Source: CAVUQH01 sp963774445 (GTDB lineage: Bacteria; Myxococcota_A; Polyangia; Haliangiales; Haliangiaceae). From it: a stretch of 64,000 nt of DNA. The stretch lies in the NCBI GenBank assembly GCA_963774445.1, contig CAVZFC010000019.1, forward strand, positions 744,001 to 808,000, read 5' to 3'. The position numbers and the translations under genes were made by a program. Below are positions 48,366-59,448 of the stretch, piece by piece (within the stretch, counting starts at the first letter, position 1; every line of letters begins with the position of its first letter). The notes under the pieces are model-generated. The model had not been told where the DNA came from. It worked only from the letters and a program-made list of their open reading frames with translations, and ran no database searches.

Positions 48366-49559
48366 TTACTTCTTGGCCGGGGCGGTGCGGCAGGCGGTGA
48401 GGCGCTTGTCGGCGACGAAGACCTTGGTGTAGTAGGTCGCGTTGACGGCGCGGATGCGCTGGCCGAGGGAGCGGACCGCGTCGCACTCGCCGTCCTTGGC
48501 CGCCTGGACGGCCTTGGCGTGGAGGTCGTCCAGGACCACGCGGCTCGACGTCTTCTCGGCCTTGGCCGCGGACGTGGACTGCTTCTTCTTGCTCACCGGC
48601 TTCTTCTCGTCGGCCGCGGGCGGCGGCGGTGCGGCGGGCTGTTGCGCCGGGGCGGGCGAGGCCTGGTCGACATCCTCGGCGTCGATCATCGGTGTGTCGG
48701 CCGCGTTGCCCTTGACGCCAGACGGGCCTCGCGCGGTTTTGCCGGTTGACGGCATCGTCGCCTCGGCTTTGCCGGCCCCGCCGGCAGGCGCGTAGCGATC
48801 GCCCGCGCCGTAGCTGCCGCTCTTGGTCGCCCCGTGCGCGGCGCGGCGGGTGGTCGACGAGGACGTCGCCCGGGTGCGCGCGGGCGCGCTATCCTTCGGC
48901 TTGTCGGCCTTGGTCCGAGGCGCCGGCTTGGCCGGCTCGGCCTCGGGCGTCAGGTCGAGCTCGCCCTCGTCCAGGCGCGCCGACCGCCCGGTCTCGGCGG
49001 GCGCTGCTGCGTTGGGATCGTTTAGCGCCTCGCCGCCGACCGTCTCTTCGACGGTGGCCCCCTGTGGCGACGCGGTGGCGGTGCCGGCCGGAGTCGTCGG
49101 CGACAGCTGCTCGTGGTCCGCCAGCTTCGGCTCGCTGGCGCGGAAGCCGCCGGAGACGTAGAGCGCTCCCGCGATGCCGGCCACGAGCACCAGCATGGTC
49201 GCCGCGGCCAGCCCGGGGCTGGCCACCAGCGGGCGGAAGACGCCAAAGATCTTGGCAAGGAACCCGCCACCGGCTGCGGCCGCGGTGGCGGCCGCCGTTG
49301 TTCCCTTGGCCGGCGCGGCCTCGGCCGCGGCGTGCAGCAAGCGGGCGCTGACCGCCTGCGGTGGCTCCTCGTCGGGCAGCTCGCGCAGCAGCGCGCGCAC
49401 GTTGCGGAACCCGGCCAGCTCGTCGGCGCGATCGGGCTCGGCCTCGATCCGTCTGCTCGCGCGGGCGGCCTCGTCGCCGTTGACCTCACCGTACAGAAGG
49501 TCGAGGACGAGGAGCTCCTCGGCGGTCGGCTCGCGCTCTATGTCCTTGGATCCGGGCAC
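48366..49559 (-). CDS. Probable anti-sigma factor, single-pass membrane protein
   Basis: 397 aa from GTG 49559, 13 nt after the ECF sigma gene. The N-terminal ~80 residues (ELLVLDLLYGEVNGDEAARA, RRIEAEPDRADELAGFRNV) look like a cytoplasmic anti-sigma domain but lack the HxxxCxxC zinc motif. A membrane helix (LAAATMLVLVAGIAGALYV) follows, then about 180 disordered Ala/Pro/Lys residues and a small C-terminal domain with two Cys (GECDAV, LTACRT). The position behind a sigma gene and the topology support the call; the outer domain may sense an envelope signal. Confidence 0.7.
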   Translation of the reverse strand: MPGSKDIEREPTAEELLVLDLLYGEVNGDEAARASRRIEAEPDRADELAGFRNVRALLRELPDEEPPQAVSARLLHAAAEAAPAKGTTAAATAAAAGGGFLAKIFGVFRPLVASPGLAAATMLVLVAGIAGALYVSGGFRASEPKLADHEQLSPTTPAGTATASPQGATVEETVGGEALNDPNAAAPAETGRSARLDEGELDLTPEAEPAKPAPRTKADKPKDSAPARTRATSSSTTRRAAHGATKSGSYGAGDRYAPAGGAGKAEATMPSTGKTARGPSGVKGNAADTPMIDAEDVDQASPAPAQQPAAPPPPAADEKKPVSKKKQSTSAAKAEKTSSRVVLDDLHAKAVQAAKDGECDAVRSLGQRIRAVNATYYTKVFVADKRLTACRTAPAKK

Positions 49560-49572
49560 GGTTACGTCATCG

Positions 49573-50268
49573 TCAGGGCAAAGCTTTCGCCATGTCCTTG
49601 TACTCGTCCAGCTCGAGCCTCAGTTTCTCCAGCGCGTAGCGCATACGGCTCTTCACCGTGTTCTCGGGCACACCGACCACGTCGGCGATCTGCTTGAACG
49701 GCATGTCGAGGAACTCGCGCATGAGGAACACCTCGCGCTGCTCCTCGGACAACGAGGAGATGGCCCGGTGCAGGGTCTGGTGCAGCTGGTTGCTCACCGC
49801 TTTGCGGTCGGTCGCCATGTCGTCGCCCGGCACCACATCGAGCAGAGTCCCGCTGTTGTCGGCGTCGCCGGCTTTCATCGGCGCGTCGAGTGACTGGGCT
49901 CTCCTGTGTTTTTGCCGTCTGGAATTGTCAACGCACAGGTTGCGCGCAATGGTGTAAAGCCAGGTCGTGAACTTGGCTTTTTGCTGGTAGTTCTGCGCGC
50001 CCTTGATCACGCGCAGGAACGTCTCCTGCAGCAAATCCTCCGCTCTCTCGCGCGATCCGACGAATCGCAGGATGAAGTTGAAGACCGGCTTGCGGTGCCG
50101 GGAGAGGAGGATCTCGAACGACCGGACGTCGCCCTTCTGGTAGAGCAACATCAGCTCTTCGTCGGCTTCGTCGCGCGGCGTCACGGGCGTTTTCGGGCCC
50201 GGACGGCCATCCCTTGGCGATTTTCGGCGCGCATGCTGATGAAGATTGGCCGTGGGCGGATGCGCCAT
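49573..50268 (-). CDS. ECF-type RNA polymerase sigma factor
   Basis: 231 aa from ATG 50268. A charged 45-residue N-terminal tail precedes region 2 (FEILLSRHRKPVFNFILRF, AEDLLQETFLRVI, FTTWLYTIARNLCVD) and region 4 (ISSLSEEQREVFLMREFL, PFKQIADVVGVPENTVKSR). It directs RNA polymerase to stress or envelope promoters. The downstream anti-sigma gene probably restrains it. About 150 bp separate it from mutM upstream, enough for its own promoter. Confidence 0.93.
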   Translation of the reverse strand: MAHPPTANLHQHARRKSPRDGRPGPKTPVTPRDEADEELMLLYQKGDVRSFEILLSRHRKPVFNFILRFVGSRERAEDLLQETFLRVIKGAQNYQQKAKFTTWLYTIARNLCVDNSRRQKHRRAQSLDAPMKAGDADNSGTLLDVVPGDDMATDRKAVSNQLHQTLHRAISSLSEEQREVFLMREFLDMPFKQIADVVGVPENTVKSRMRYALEKLRLELDEYKDMAKALP

Positions 50269-50419
50269 TGACAGTACCCCATCGGTTTGGCTGCAGGCAA
50301 ACCACGCGAGGACGTCGGCCAGGCGCAGCCCACATCCCCACAGTTGGACCCGTGCAGCCAGATAACGCTTGGGGCCGGCGTTGATTTCACCCGCGATCAG
50401 GGCCCGCGGGCAACCGGCC

Positions 50420-51259
50420 CTATCGGAGCTGACACCGCGGGCAGAAGAAAGTTGCCCGGCCGTCGTGAACAACCCGCGAGATCCGGCCATTACACCCGCG
50501 CCGGGGGCACGCCTCGCCCTCGCGGCCGTACACCCACAAGTAGTGAGCGTGCTCGCCGGCGTGACCGTCGGCGTCGACGAAGTCGCGCAGGCTGGTGCCG
50601 CCGTGACCGAGCGCCCGGTCGAGCACGTCGCGGATCGCCAGCGCCAGCCGGTCGGCGCGCGGCCGGCTCAGCCGGTGGGCCCGCAATGACGGGCGGATCC
50701 CGGCCTGCCACAGCGCCTCGGAGGCGTAGATGTTGCCCACCCCCGCGAGCACCTGCTGGTCCAGGAGCAGCGCCTTGAGGATTCGCTTGCTGCGCCGGGC
50801 CGCGGCGTGGAGGGCGGCGCCGTTGACGCCGTTGACCAGCGGGTCGGGGCCCAGCCTGGCCAGCGACGGGTGCTCGCGCTCGCGCCCCCGTTCCAGGGTG
50901 GAAACCAGCCCGAACCGCCGAGGATCACTGAAGCGGAGCTCGCGCTCGCCCATGCGCCAGACGACGTGGGTGTGGTCGGGGCGCGCCACCGCGCGGGCGA
51001 ACAGGCGCAGCCGGCCACTCATTCCCAGGTGGACCAGGACGGTGCCGCGGGCGCGGCCGTCGAAGTCCAGGAGCAGGTATTTGCCCAGCCGCCGGATCCC
51101 GGCGAGGGTGTGGCCGCGCGTCGCCCGGGTAAGCGCCGGGACGTCGATTGGACGGTTGAGGCGCAGCGGCAGGCCGCTGGTCCAGACCGAGGTGACCCGG
51201 CTGCCGACCGCCGGCGCCAGGGTCAGCCTGACCGTCTCGACCTCGGGCAGCTCCGGCAT
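50420..51259 (-). CDS. mutM: Formamidopyrimidine-DNA glycosylase
   Basis: 279 aa starting MPELPEVETVRLTL: Pro2 nucleophile and Glu3. LGKYLLLDFDG, VHLGMSGRL, LAGVGNIYASEALW (helix-two-turn-helix) and a C-terminal zinc finger with CPRRGC...FFCPRCQ. The first knuckle is spaced Cx4C rather than the usual Cx2C. It excises 8-oxoguanine and FaPy from DNA. Last gene of the tsaD-rsmA-mutM unit; the ATG overlaps the rsmA stop (ATGA). Confidence 0.93.
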   Translation of the reverse strand: MPELPEVETVRLTLAPAVGSRVTSVWTSGLPLRLNRPIDVPALTRATRGHTLAGIRRLGKYLLLDFDGRARGTVLVHLGMSGRLRLFARAVARPDHTHVVWRMGERELRFSDPRRFGLVSTLERGREREHPSLARLGPDPLVNGVNGAALHAAARRSKRILKALLLDQQVLAGVGNIYASEALWQAGIRPSLRAHRLSRPRADRLALAIRDVLDRALGHGGTSLRDFVDADGHAGEHAHYLWVYGREGEACPRRGCNGRISRVVHDGRATFFCPRCQLR

Positions 51260-52116
51260 CAGGGCTCCTCGGCCGGCATCGCGTTGGCCAGCGCGGCGAA
51301 CTCGGCGATGGCCAGCGTCTCGCCGCGGCGGCGGCCGTCGATGCCGGCGCCGGCCAGCGCGTCGTCGGTGCGCGCGTCGCCGAAACGCGCGCGCAGCGCG
51401 TTGCGCAGCGTCTTCCGCCGCACGGCAAAGGCCGCGTGAACGACGTCGGAGTAGTGCGCGTGGTCTTCGATCGGTGCCCGCGGCGCCCCGCCGGCCAGTG
51501 GCACCATCTTCAGCACCGCCGACTCGACCTTGGGCGGCGGCACGAAACAACCGCGACCGGCGCGCACCACCAGCGAGGCGTCGAAGTAGGTCGCCAGCAT
51601 CACGCCGAGGGCGCCGTAGCTCTTGCCCCCCGGCGGCGCCAGGATCCGGTCGGCCATCTCGCGCTGGAGCATCACCACCGCGCGGCTCACCGCGGCGCGC
51701 GCGGCGTGCACGCGGAACAAGATCTGTGACGCGATGTTGTACGGCAGGTTGCCGCAGACCGCGATCGGCTCGCCGCGCCAGCGCGCCGCCGCGGCCAGAT
51801 CGTAGGTCAGCGCGTTGGCCTCGGTGACGTTGACGTTGTCGAGGTGTCCGAGCTCGGCCTCGAGCACTCGCACCATGTCGCGGTCGCGCTCGACGGCGAT
51901 CACCTTGCCCTCGGGCACGCGCTCGGCCAGGCGCATGGTCATCGTGCCGAGGCCGGCGCCGATCTCGACCACCCAGTCGTCGTCGGCGCGGACCGTGGCG
52001 TTGACGATAGCGCGATAGACCCGATCGGAGACGAGGAAGTTCTGGCCCCACGACTTCTTGGCCGCCAGGCCGTGGCGCTCGAGCAGGACGCGGGCGTCGG
52101 GGAACGGCTCGGCCAT
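51259..52116 (-). CDS. rsmA: 16S rRNA (A1518/A1519) dimethyltransferase
   Basis: 285 aa. KKSWGQNFLVSDRVYRAIV, the SAM motif VVEIGAGLGTMT, VIAVERD and the catalytic NLPYN in VCGNLPYNIASQILF. FVPPPKVESAVL and RRKTLRNALR follow. It dimethylates two adenines of the 3' 16S hairpin during ribosome maturation (KsgA). Overlaps tsaD and mutM by ATGA junctions. Confidence 0.95.
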   Translation of the reverse strand: MAEPFPDARVLLERHGLAAKKSWGQNFLVSDRVYRAIVNATVRADDDWVVEIGAGLGTMTMRLAERVPEGKVIAVERDRDMVRVLEAELGHLDNVNVTEANALTYDLAAAARWRGEPIAVCGNLPYNIASQILFRVHAARAAVSRAVVMLQREMADRILAPPGGKSYGALGVMLATYFDASLVVRAGRGCFVPPPKVESAVLKMVPLAGGAPRAPIEDHAHYSDVVHAAFAVRRKTLRNALRARFGDARTDDALAGAGIDGRRRGETLAIAEFAALANAMPAEEP

Positions 52117-53132
52117 CAGGATTCGGCGCCGGGCAGCGGCAGGCGGGCGACGGCGTTCATCTCCATACCCGAGCGCTGGCCGCGGCGCAGCCGGTAATAG
52201 CCGGCGGCGGCGATCATCGCCGCGTTGTCGGTGCAGCGCTTGATCGGCGGCACGTGCACGCGAAAACCGTCCTCTTGTCCGGCCTCGCGCATGGTCGCGC
52301 GCAAGCCGGAGTTGGCGGCGACACCGCCGCACAGCTGCACGTCGCCGAGCTGCTCGCGGCGCGCGGCCTTGCGCGTCTTGCGCACCAGCTGCTCGACCAC
52401 GGTCGCCTGAAAGCTGGCGCAGAGGTCGGCCAGCGCCTGCCCTTCGGGCACGCCGCTCTGGCGCACGTGGTTGAGCATCGCGGTCTTGAGCCCGCTGAAC
52501 GACATGTCGTAGCGCGTATCGCCGGCCAGCATCGCGCGGGGCAACGCGACCGCGGTCGGGTCGCCGCTCTTCGCGAGCCGATCGATGGCGACGCCGCCCG
52601 GGTAGCCCAGACCGAGCAGCTTGGCGACCTTGTCGAACGCTTCGCCGGCGGCGTCGTCACGTGTCGCCCCGAGCTCGCGAAAGACGCCGAAATCCTCGAC
52701 GCGGATGATCGACGAGTGACCGCCCGACACCACCAGCGCCAGGTGCGGCATCGGCGGCGGCGACGGCTCGAGGTAGATGGCCGTCATGTGCCCCTCGAGG
52801 TGGTTGACGCCGATGAGCGGCAGGTCGCGCGCATACGCGATCGCCTTGGCCGTCTGGATCGCCACCAACAACGCCCCCGACAGCCCCGGCCCCTGCGTCA
52901 CGGCGACGCCGTCGATCTGGTCGAGGGTCAGCCCGGCGTCATCCAGCGCCTGACGCAGCACCGGCACGACGTTGACCACATGGGCGCGCGAGGCGATCTC
53001 GGGCACGACGCCGCCGAAGCGCGCGTGCACCTCGACCTGGGAGGCGACCGCTTCGGAAATGGCGCGAACGCCGTCCTCGACCACCGCGGCGGCAGTCTCG
53101 TCGCAAGAGCTCTCCAGACCCAGGACCAACAT
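52116..53132 (-). CDS. tsaD: tRNA threonylcarbamoyl-A37 transferase subunit TsaD
   Basis: 338 aa. MLVLGLESSCDETAAAVVED is the family N-terminus. The metal site is H111 and H115 in VNHLEGHMTA. The ATP-binding segments are VVSGGHSSI and CGGVAANSGLRATM, with the late TDNAAMIAAAG. It makes t6A37 on ANN-reading tRNAs together with TsaB/TsaE/TsaC, which are not in the window. First of a three-gene overlapping unit. Confidence 0.96.
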   Translation of the reverse strand: MLVLGLESSCDETAAAVVEDGVRAISEAVASQVEVHARFGGVVPEIASRAHVVNVVPVLRQALDDAGLTLDQIDGVAVTQGPGLSGALLVAIQTAKAIAYARDLPLIGVNHLEGHMTAIYLEPSPPPMPHLALVVSGGHSSIIRVEDFGVFRELGATRDDAAGEAFDKVAKLLGLGYPGGVAIDRLAKSGDPTAVALPRAMLAGDTRYDMSFSGLKTAMLNHVRQSGVPEGQALADLCASFQATVVEQLVRKTRKAARREQLGDVQLCGGVAANSGLRATMREAGQEDGFRVHVPPIKRCTDNAAMIAAAGYYRLRRGQRSGMEMNAVARLPLPGAES

Positions 53133-53179
53133 GCGGGCCTATTGATGGCAGGGCCGGGGCCGGCTTTCAAGCTCCCGGG

Positions 53180-55457
53180 CTAGAGCTGGTCGATGATCTT
53201 CTGAACGTGGCCGGCGTCGGAGGCGTTCGGCCGCAGCTCGAGATAGCGCCCCAGCGCCTCCTTGGCCTCGGCGTTCTGGTGCATCTGGAAATGGAGCAAT
53301 CCCTTGGTCTTCCACGCCGCGGCGCTCTGCGGCGCGATGCGCACGGCGTCGGCCAGGTCGGCCAGCGCGGCGTCGAGGCGGCCGTTGTCGGCCAGGATGT
53401 TGGCCCGCAGGAGGTAGCCGCGGGCCGTGTGGCGGAGCTCCATCGCCTGGTTGGCCAGCTCGAGGGCGAGCTCGACCTCGCCCTTGCGCTCCGCCGAGCG
53501 GGCGCGGTCCATCGTCTCGCGCCACTGCGCGTGGGCGCTGAGCCCCGCGGCATCGGGCGGAACGGCGGCGACCGGCGCGGCGTCGGGGGGCATCCGCGCC
53601 AGCGGACGGGCGTCGGGGCGGGCGCCGGCGGGCGCTCCGGCATCGGCGGGAGCCATCGCCACGAGCGCGGCGTCGGTGGTCGTCGCAGCGCCTGCTCCAC
53701 CGCTGTCGGAGCCGCGATCGCTCCCACGGGTCACGAGAAAGACGGCGATCCCGACCACGGCCACCGTGCCGGCGACGAAGGCCAGCGCCGTGGTTCGCTG
53801 CGACGCCGGCGGCGGCGCCTCCTCGTGTTCGACACTGGCCGCGGTCGCTCGGGGGCGCGGCGACGGCGCGCGGCGCGCCAACACGGGCGCCTCGTCGATC
53901 TGCAAATCCTCGATGTCGTCGTCGGTCGCGGCCGGCGACTGCGGCTCGTCGAGCGGCGGCTCCTCGCCGCTCGGGCGGATCGTCACCAGCTCGCGCGCGG
54001 TCTGCGCCCGCTGGAATCGGCCGGACGGCATGTTCGACCTCGCCCGAGGCGCTGGCCACGTCGGCCCCCTCGGAGGAGATGATCGGCACCGGGCCGGAGA
54101 AATCGTCGAGATGGCTGGACGGCACCGGCCGCGGGAGTGGCGTCGGGTCGGAGGGAAAGATGGTGTCGTCGTCGAGGTTGAGCGCGGTCGCCGGCGCGGG
54201 TGACACGTGCGGCATCTTGCCGGCCAGTCCGTCGGGCGGCGTGATGTTGTCGGCGCGGTCGTCGATCGGCACCGGCACGGCGTCCGCGTCCGCGACGGGC
54301 GGCGGCGTTGCGAACGCCTCGGCCGGTGCCGCCGGCTGGGCGTCGCCGATCGCCTCGTGGACCAGCGACGGCGGCGGCGCGAGGTCGACGCCGGCGTCGG
54401 CCAGATCGTCGGCGGACACCATCTCCTCGGGCGGCGTCGGCAACCCCACCACCGCAGGCAGTGCCTCGACGGCGACGCCCAACCAGCCCTCCTCGACCAT
54501 CGCCGGACGATCGCCGCGTTCGACGATGAGTCCTTCGAAGTAGAGCTTGGAGATCACCTCCAGGCACTCCAGATCGCCGAAGTCGGAGGCGTCGATGATC
54601 TGCATCAGGGTGCGCTGGCCGTCGAACAGCTTGAGAATCGAGTTGAGCGAGTCGGGTAGCTCCGGCAGGCGCTCAGCCAGCTCGGCAGCGTTGACCTCGA
54701 ACACCGAGTCGAGGGTCGGGAGCTGCTCGAGGTGACGCCCCCACTCGTCGAGGCGGCGCATCCCCTCCATCAACAGGCCCTGCGACGAGGCCGCGATGAC
54801 GTCCTTGCGACGCACGCTGCGGAACTGCACCTCGAACTCGCCGTCGTTCCAGGTGAGCAGGCGGTAGACCGCGTCCTCGCCCATCAGGTGGCCGGCCTCG
54901 GCGTCGATCACCTTGCCGTTGCGAAAGTAGATGGCGGCGCGGCGGCCGGCGGCGCGCTGGAAGTAGATCACGCCGGTCTTGCGGCTGACCTCGATGGTCT
55001 GGATGAGGTCGACCACGCCCATGTCGGAGATGTGGCCGGCAAAGCGCGTGCGGCTGTCGCGCTGTCCCTCGATCCGCTCGCGCTGGGTGCGCTGGAGCAA
55101 CAAGCCGACCCGCGTCGTGATCTCTTTGATGTAGATCGGCTTGGTCAGGTAGTCGGCGACGCCGAGCTCGAGCCCGCGGATCTTGTGTTCGATCGAGGTC
55201 TGCCCGGTCAGGAAGATGAACGGGATCTTGGCCCACTCCGCGCGCAGCTTGAGCGCCTCGCAGAACGCGAAGCCGTCCATGTCGTCCATCTCGGTGTCCG
55301 AGATGATGAGGTCCGGCTGGGCAGTCTGTACCTTGTCCAGGGCGTCACGGCCGTTGGCCGCCGTCGTGACGTTGTAGCCTGCCTTCTTGAGCGAGACCTC
55401 GAGGACGCGCAAGCTACGGACATCGCCGTTGACGAGTAGCAGACTCTGTTTGGCCAC
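53180..55457 (-). CDS. REC-DUF4388 (PATAN)-TM-TPR protein, frameshifted
   Basis: N-terminal receiver (LLLVNGDVRSLRVLE, IISDTEMDDMDGF with phospho-Asp, LTKPIYIKEI), then a DUF4388/PATAN domain (GHISDMGVVDLIQTIEVSRK, AIYFRNGKVIDAEAGHLMGE) and a winged-helix-like part. A disordered stretch, a membrane helix (LAFVAGTVAVVGIAVFLV) and TPRs follow (ALELANQAMELRHTARGYL). An extra base at 54032 separates the disordered part from the TM-TPR half; removing it gives 758 aa. DUF4388 with REC is common in myxobacterial signalling and motility proteins. A receiver cytoplasmic and TPRs across the membrane would be unusual. Confidence 0.8.
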
Positions 55458-55519
55458 TCAGTCCGTTCCCCCGGTCATGCTCTGGCCCACGGCGCGATTC
55501 TGCCTCGCCCGGTTGGCCG

Positions 55520-55525
55520 TATAAT
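55520..55525 (+). promoter_or_regulatory. Consensus -10 box TATAAT upstream of larA
   Basis: A perfect TATAAT lies in the 121-bp divergent gap between the REC-DUF4388 gene and the larA-like gene. No convincing -35 is seen 17 bp upstream. Transcription to the right would leave a leader of about 47 nt. Confidence 0.35.
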
Positions 55526-55578
55526 CGCGGAAATCTTAGCCTATACGCAGATTCGTCGCCAACCCGCGCCCGCCCGAG

Positions 55579-56752
55579 ATGCCACCCGAACGCGAAATTT
55601 GCCTGCCATACGGCACCCGGCCGCTGCGCGTGCGTCTTCCCGATGGGGCGATCGTGGCCGATTTGCCCGCCCCCGCGGGGCCGCCGGGGGATCTGGGACA
55701 GCTCCTTCGGCTCGCCCTGGACGCGCCGATCGCGTCGGCGCCGCTGGAGCAGTTGGCCCGGGGCGTGCGCCGGGTCCTGGTGATCGTGAGCGACGCGACC
55801 CGGGACGACCCGCGGGCCGCGTTGCTCTCGGCGGTCCGCGAGCGGCTGCCGGCCGGGGTCGAGCTCACCATCGCGATCGCCAACGGCACCCACGCGCCGG
55901 CGGGACCGGCGTCGCTGGCGCTGCCCTCGGCGCTCGTCGGCGGCGCCCGGATCGTCGACCACGACTCCCGGGATCCCGCGGGACTGGTGCGCGTCGGCGA
56001 GACGGGTGCCGGCACCCCGGTGATCGTCAACCGCTGCGCGCTGGAGGCCGACCTGATCGTCGCCACCGGGCGAATCAAGCCGCACTACTTCGCCGGTTAC
56101 GGCGCCGGGGCCAAGGCGCTGTTCCCCGGCCTGGGTGAGAACGACGCCATCCGGCGCAACCATCAGCTCAAGACGTCGCCCGGCGCTGCGCCCGGTGTCG
56201 CGGTCGGCAACCCGTGCCGGGACGACCTGGAAGAAGCGGCCCGGTTGGTGCCGCGCCCGCAGTTTCTCCTCGATGCGGTGGTCGACGCCGACGGCGGCGC
56301 GCGGGCGGCCGTGGCCGGAGACATGGTCGCGGCGTTTCGCGCGGGGGCGGTTGCGGCGGCGCCGCTGTTCACCGTGACGGCACCGCGCGCGCGCTGCGTC
56401 GTGGTCTCGGACCGGCTTCCGCTGACCGCGAGCCTCTATCAGGCGTCGAAGCTGGTGGCGGCAGCGGCGCCGCTGGTGGAGGATGGAGGCACGGTGGTGG
56501 TTGTGGCGCAGTGCCCGGCGGGGACCGGGCCGATCGACGTGGTCAATCGGGCGATCTGACGAGCTCGGCATTCGCCCGCGCTTGCCCCCGCGCCACCGCG
56601 TGGTGCTGGTTTCGGAGCTGGCGGCGGAGACGGTTGCCGCGACCTACTGCGAGCCAGTCGGGTCGGTCGAAGAGGCTTTGACGGAATGCGAGGGAAAACC
56701 TGTCGTCTTACCCCGGGCAGGTGTCGCCATCGTTCGCGCGGAGGCGTCGTGA
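55579..56752 (+). CDS. LarA-like nickel-pincer racemase/epimerase, frameshifted
   Basis: The N-terminal part has VLVIVSDATRDDP (Asp and Arg), IANGTHAPAG (His), GRIKPHYFAGYGAGAKALFPG (His and Lys that bind the pincer cofactor) and AIRRNHQLKT (His): the LarA active-site set. As printed it stops at 56557-56559. One extra T at 56557 makes that stop; removing it continues NRAIDELGIRPRLPPRHRVV to 56752, giving 390 aa with the expected C-terminal domain. LarA enzymes use a Ni-pincer nucleotide made by LarB, LarC and LarE, none of which is here. The substrate may be lactate or another 2-hydroxyacid. Confidence 0.82.
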
Positions 56753-57363
56753 GCGACAGCTTGCGCTCGTTGCTCGAGCGGGGCGCCGCCCGACTGGGCG
56801 TGGAGCTTCCGGACGAGGCGGCCCTGCTGGTTCTCAAGTTTTTGATCTTACTGGAGAAGTGGAATACGCGTATCAACCTCACCGGCACGCGAAGCGACCG
56901 GGAGATCGTCGAGCGTCACCTGCTCGATTCGATGGCGCTGCTGCCCCACGTGCCGAGCGATGCCCGCGGGCTGGTCGACGTCGGTAGCGGCGCCGGGCTT
57001 CCCGGAGCCGTGCTCGCCATGTTCCGGCCGGCGCTGTCGGTCACCGCGCTCGAGCCGATCCGGAAGAAGCACGCCTTCCTCGCCGCCCTCCGCCGCGAGC
57101 TCTCGTTGAGCAACTTCGATCCGCTGCCCCAGCGGGTCGAGGCCTACCGCGACTCGGCCGCGTTCGCTCCGTTCGACGTCGCGGTCTCCCGCGCGACCTG
57201 GCCGGTCGGCGAGTGGCTGCAGATCGGCGCCACCCTGGTCCGTCCGGGTGGCGTGGTGCTGGGCATGGAGGGCGCCGACGCGACTGACCTGCCGCCCGAC
57301 GTGACCCGGCACCCGTACGAGCTGGGCGATCGCACCCGCGCGATCATCCGCTGGGCGCGCTGA
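56749..57363 (+). CDS. rsmG: 16S rRNA (G527-N7) methyltransferase
   Basis: 204 aa from GTG 56749, overlapping the larA stop. LILLEKWNTRINLTGTRSD, HLLDSMALLPHV, the SAM motif VDVGSGAGLPGAVLAMF, EPIRKKHAFL and VSRATWPVGEWL define RsmG/GidB. It methylates G527 of 16S rRNA. In most bacteria it lies beside mnmG and parAB near the origin. Here it is followed by the convergent bio operon instead. Confidence 0.95.
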   Translation: MSDSLRSLLERGAARLGVELPDEAALLVLKFLILLEKWNTRINLTGTRSDREIVERHLLDSMALLPHVPSDARGLVDVGSGAGLPGAVLAMFRPALSVTALEPIRKKHAFLAALRRELSLSNFDPLPQRVEAYRDSAAFAPFDVAVSRATWPVGEWLQIGATLVRPGGVVLGMEGADATDLPPDVTRHPYELGDRTRAIIRWAR

Positions 57364-57393
57364 CGTCGCGACCTGGCTCGGCACGGGGACGGG

Positions 57394-58110
57394 CTACCGA
57401 GCTGTGGATTGTTCCACGTGGAACAACCGAGTCAGCGCGGTGGCCTCGACGGCGTCTCCGAGGCTGTCGAGGTTGGTCGCATCTGCCACTCTCGCCAGGC
57501 GCCCGAGCAGGGGAACGTCGGGCCCGATTAGCCGAGCGATCTGCTCCGCGTTGCGCTGCGCGGCGGCTTCGGTGGCGCCGGCGCAGGCCGATAGGACCAC
57601 CCCCGCCACCCGCAGGCCGCGCTTGCGGGCCACCTCCACCGTCATCGCGGTGTGATTGATGGTGCCCAACGCATCGCGCGCCACCACCAGCAGGGGCAGC
57701 GCCAGCAGCGCCGCCAGGTCCGCCATGGTGGCGCTCTGGGTGAGCGGAACCAGCAGCCCTCCGGCGCCCTCGACCAGCAGCAGGTCCGCAGACGCGCGCC
57801 CGGTTGACGGCCGCCTCGATGCGAGCCAGGTCGATCGTCACGCCCTCTGCCGACGCCGCGACCCCCGGTGCAACCGCCGCCCGCAGGGTGTACGGGCAGA
57901 CCGCGGCCGGCTCCTGCCAGCCCCCGGCCGCGGCCCGCAAGAGGGTGGCATCCGCGGGAATCAGCTGCCCGTTTGCGCCCTCGGCGCAGCCGGACTCGGC
58001 CGGCTTGACCGCGGCGGCGCGAAGACCTCGCCGCCGCGCGGCGACCAGGAGGCCAGCCGAGACGGTCGTCTTGCCGACGCCGGTGTCCGTGCCGGTGACG
58101 AAGTAGCCGT

Positions 58111-58114
<4 letters not shown>
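57394..58114 (-). CDS. bioD: Dethiobiotin synthetase, frameshifted
   Basis: GTG 58114 overlaps the bioA stop. The P-loop is FVTGTDTGVGKTTVSAG, then VKPAESGC. After DLARIEAAVNRAR an extra base at 57793 shifts the frame; without it the protein continues SADLLLVEGAGGLLVPL, TMADLAALLALPLLVVARDA and LGTINHT to a 239-aa BioD. VEGAGG is the conserved second nucleotide motif. It closes the ureido ring from DAPA, CO2 and ATP. Its last codons (LFHVEQ) contain a perfect parS site. Confidence 0.9.
57410..57425. promoter_or_regulatory. parS: parS site (ParB-binding palindrome)
   Basis: TGTTCCACGTGGAACA is a perfect 16-bp palindrome that fits the bacterial parS consensus TGTTNCACGTGNAACA. It lies in the 3' end of bioD. 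A second identical copy at 59559-59574 and the neighbouring origin genes support a centromere role. Confidence 0.88.

Positions 58115-59447
<1,333 letters not shown>

Positions 59448-59448
<1 letters not shown>

Noticed and set aside
55579..56559. A shortened LarA ending at the TGA at 56557-56559
   Set aside because: The C-terminal LarA sequence continues in the next frame up to the rsmG start, and skipping one T restores it.
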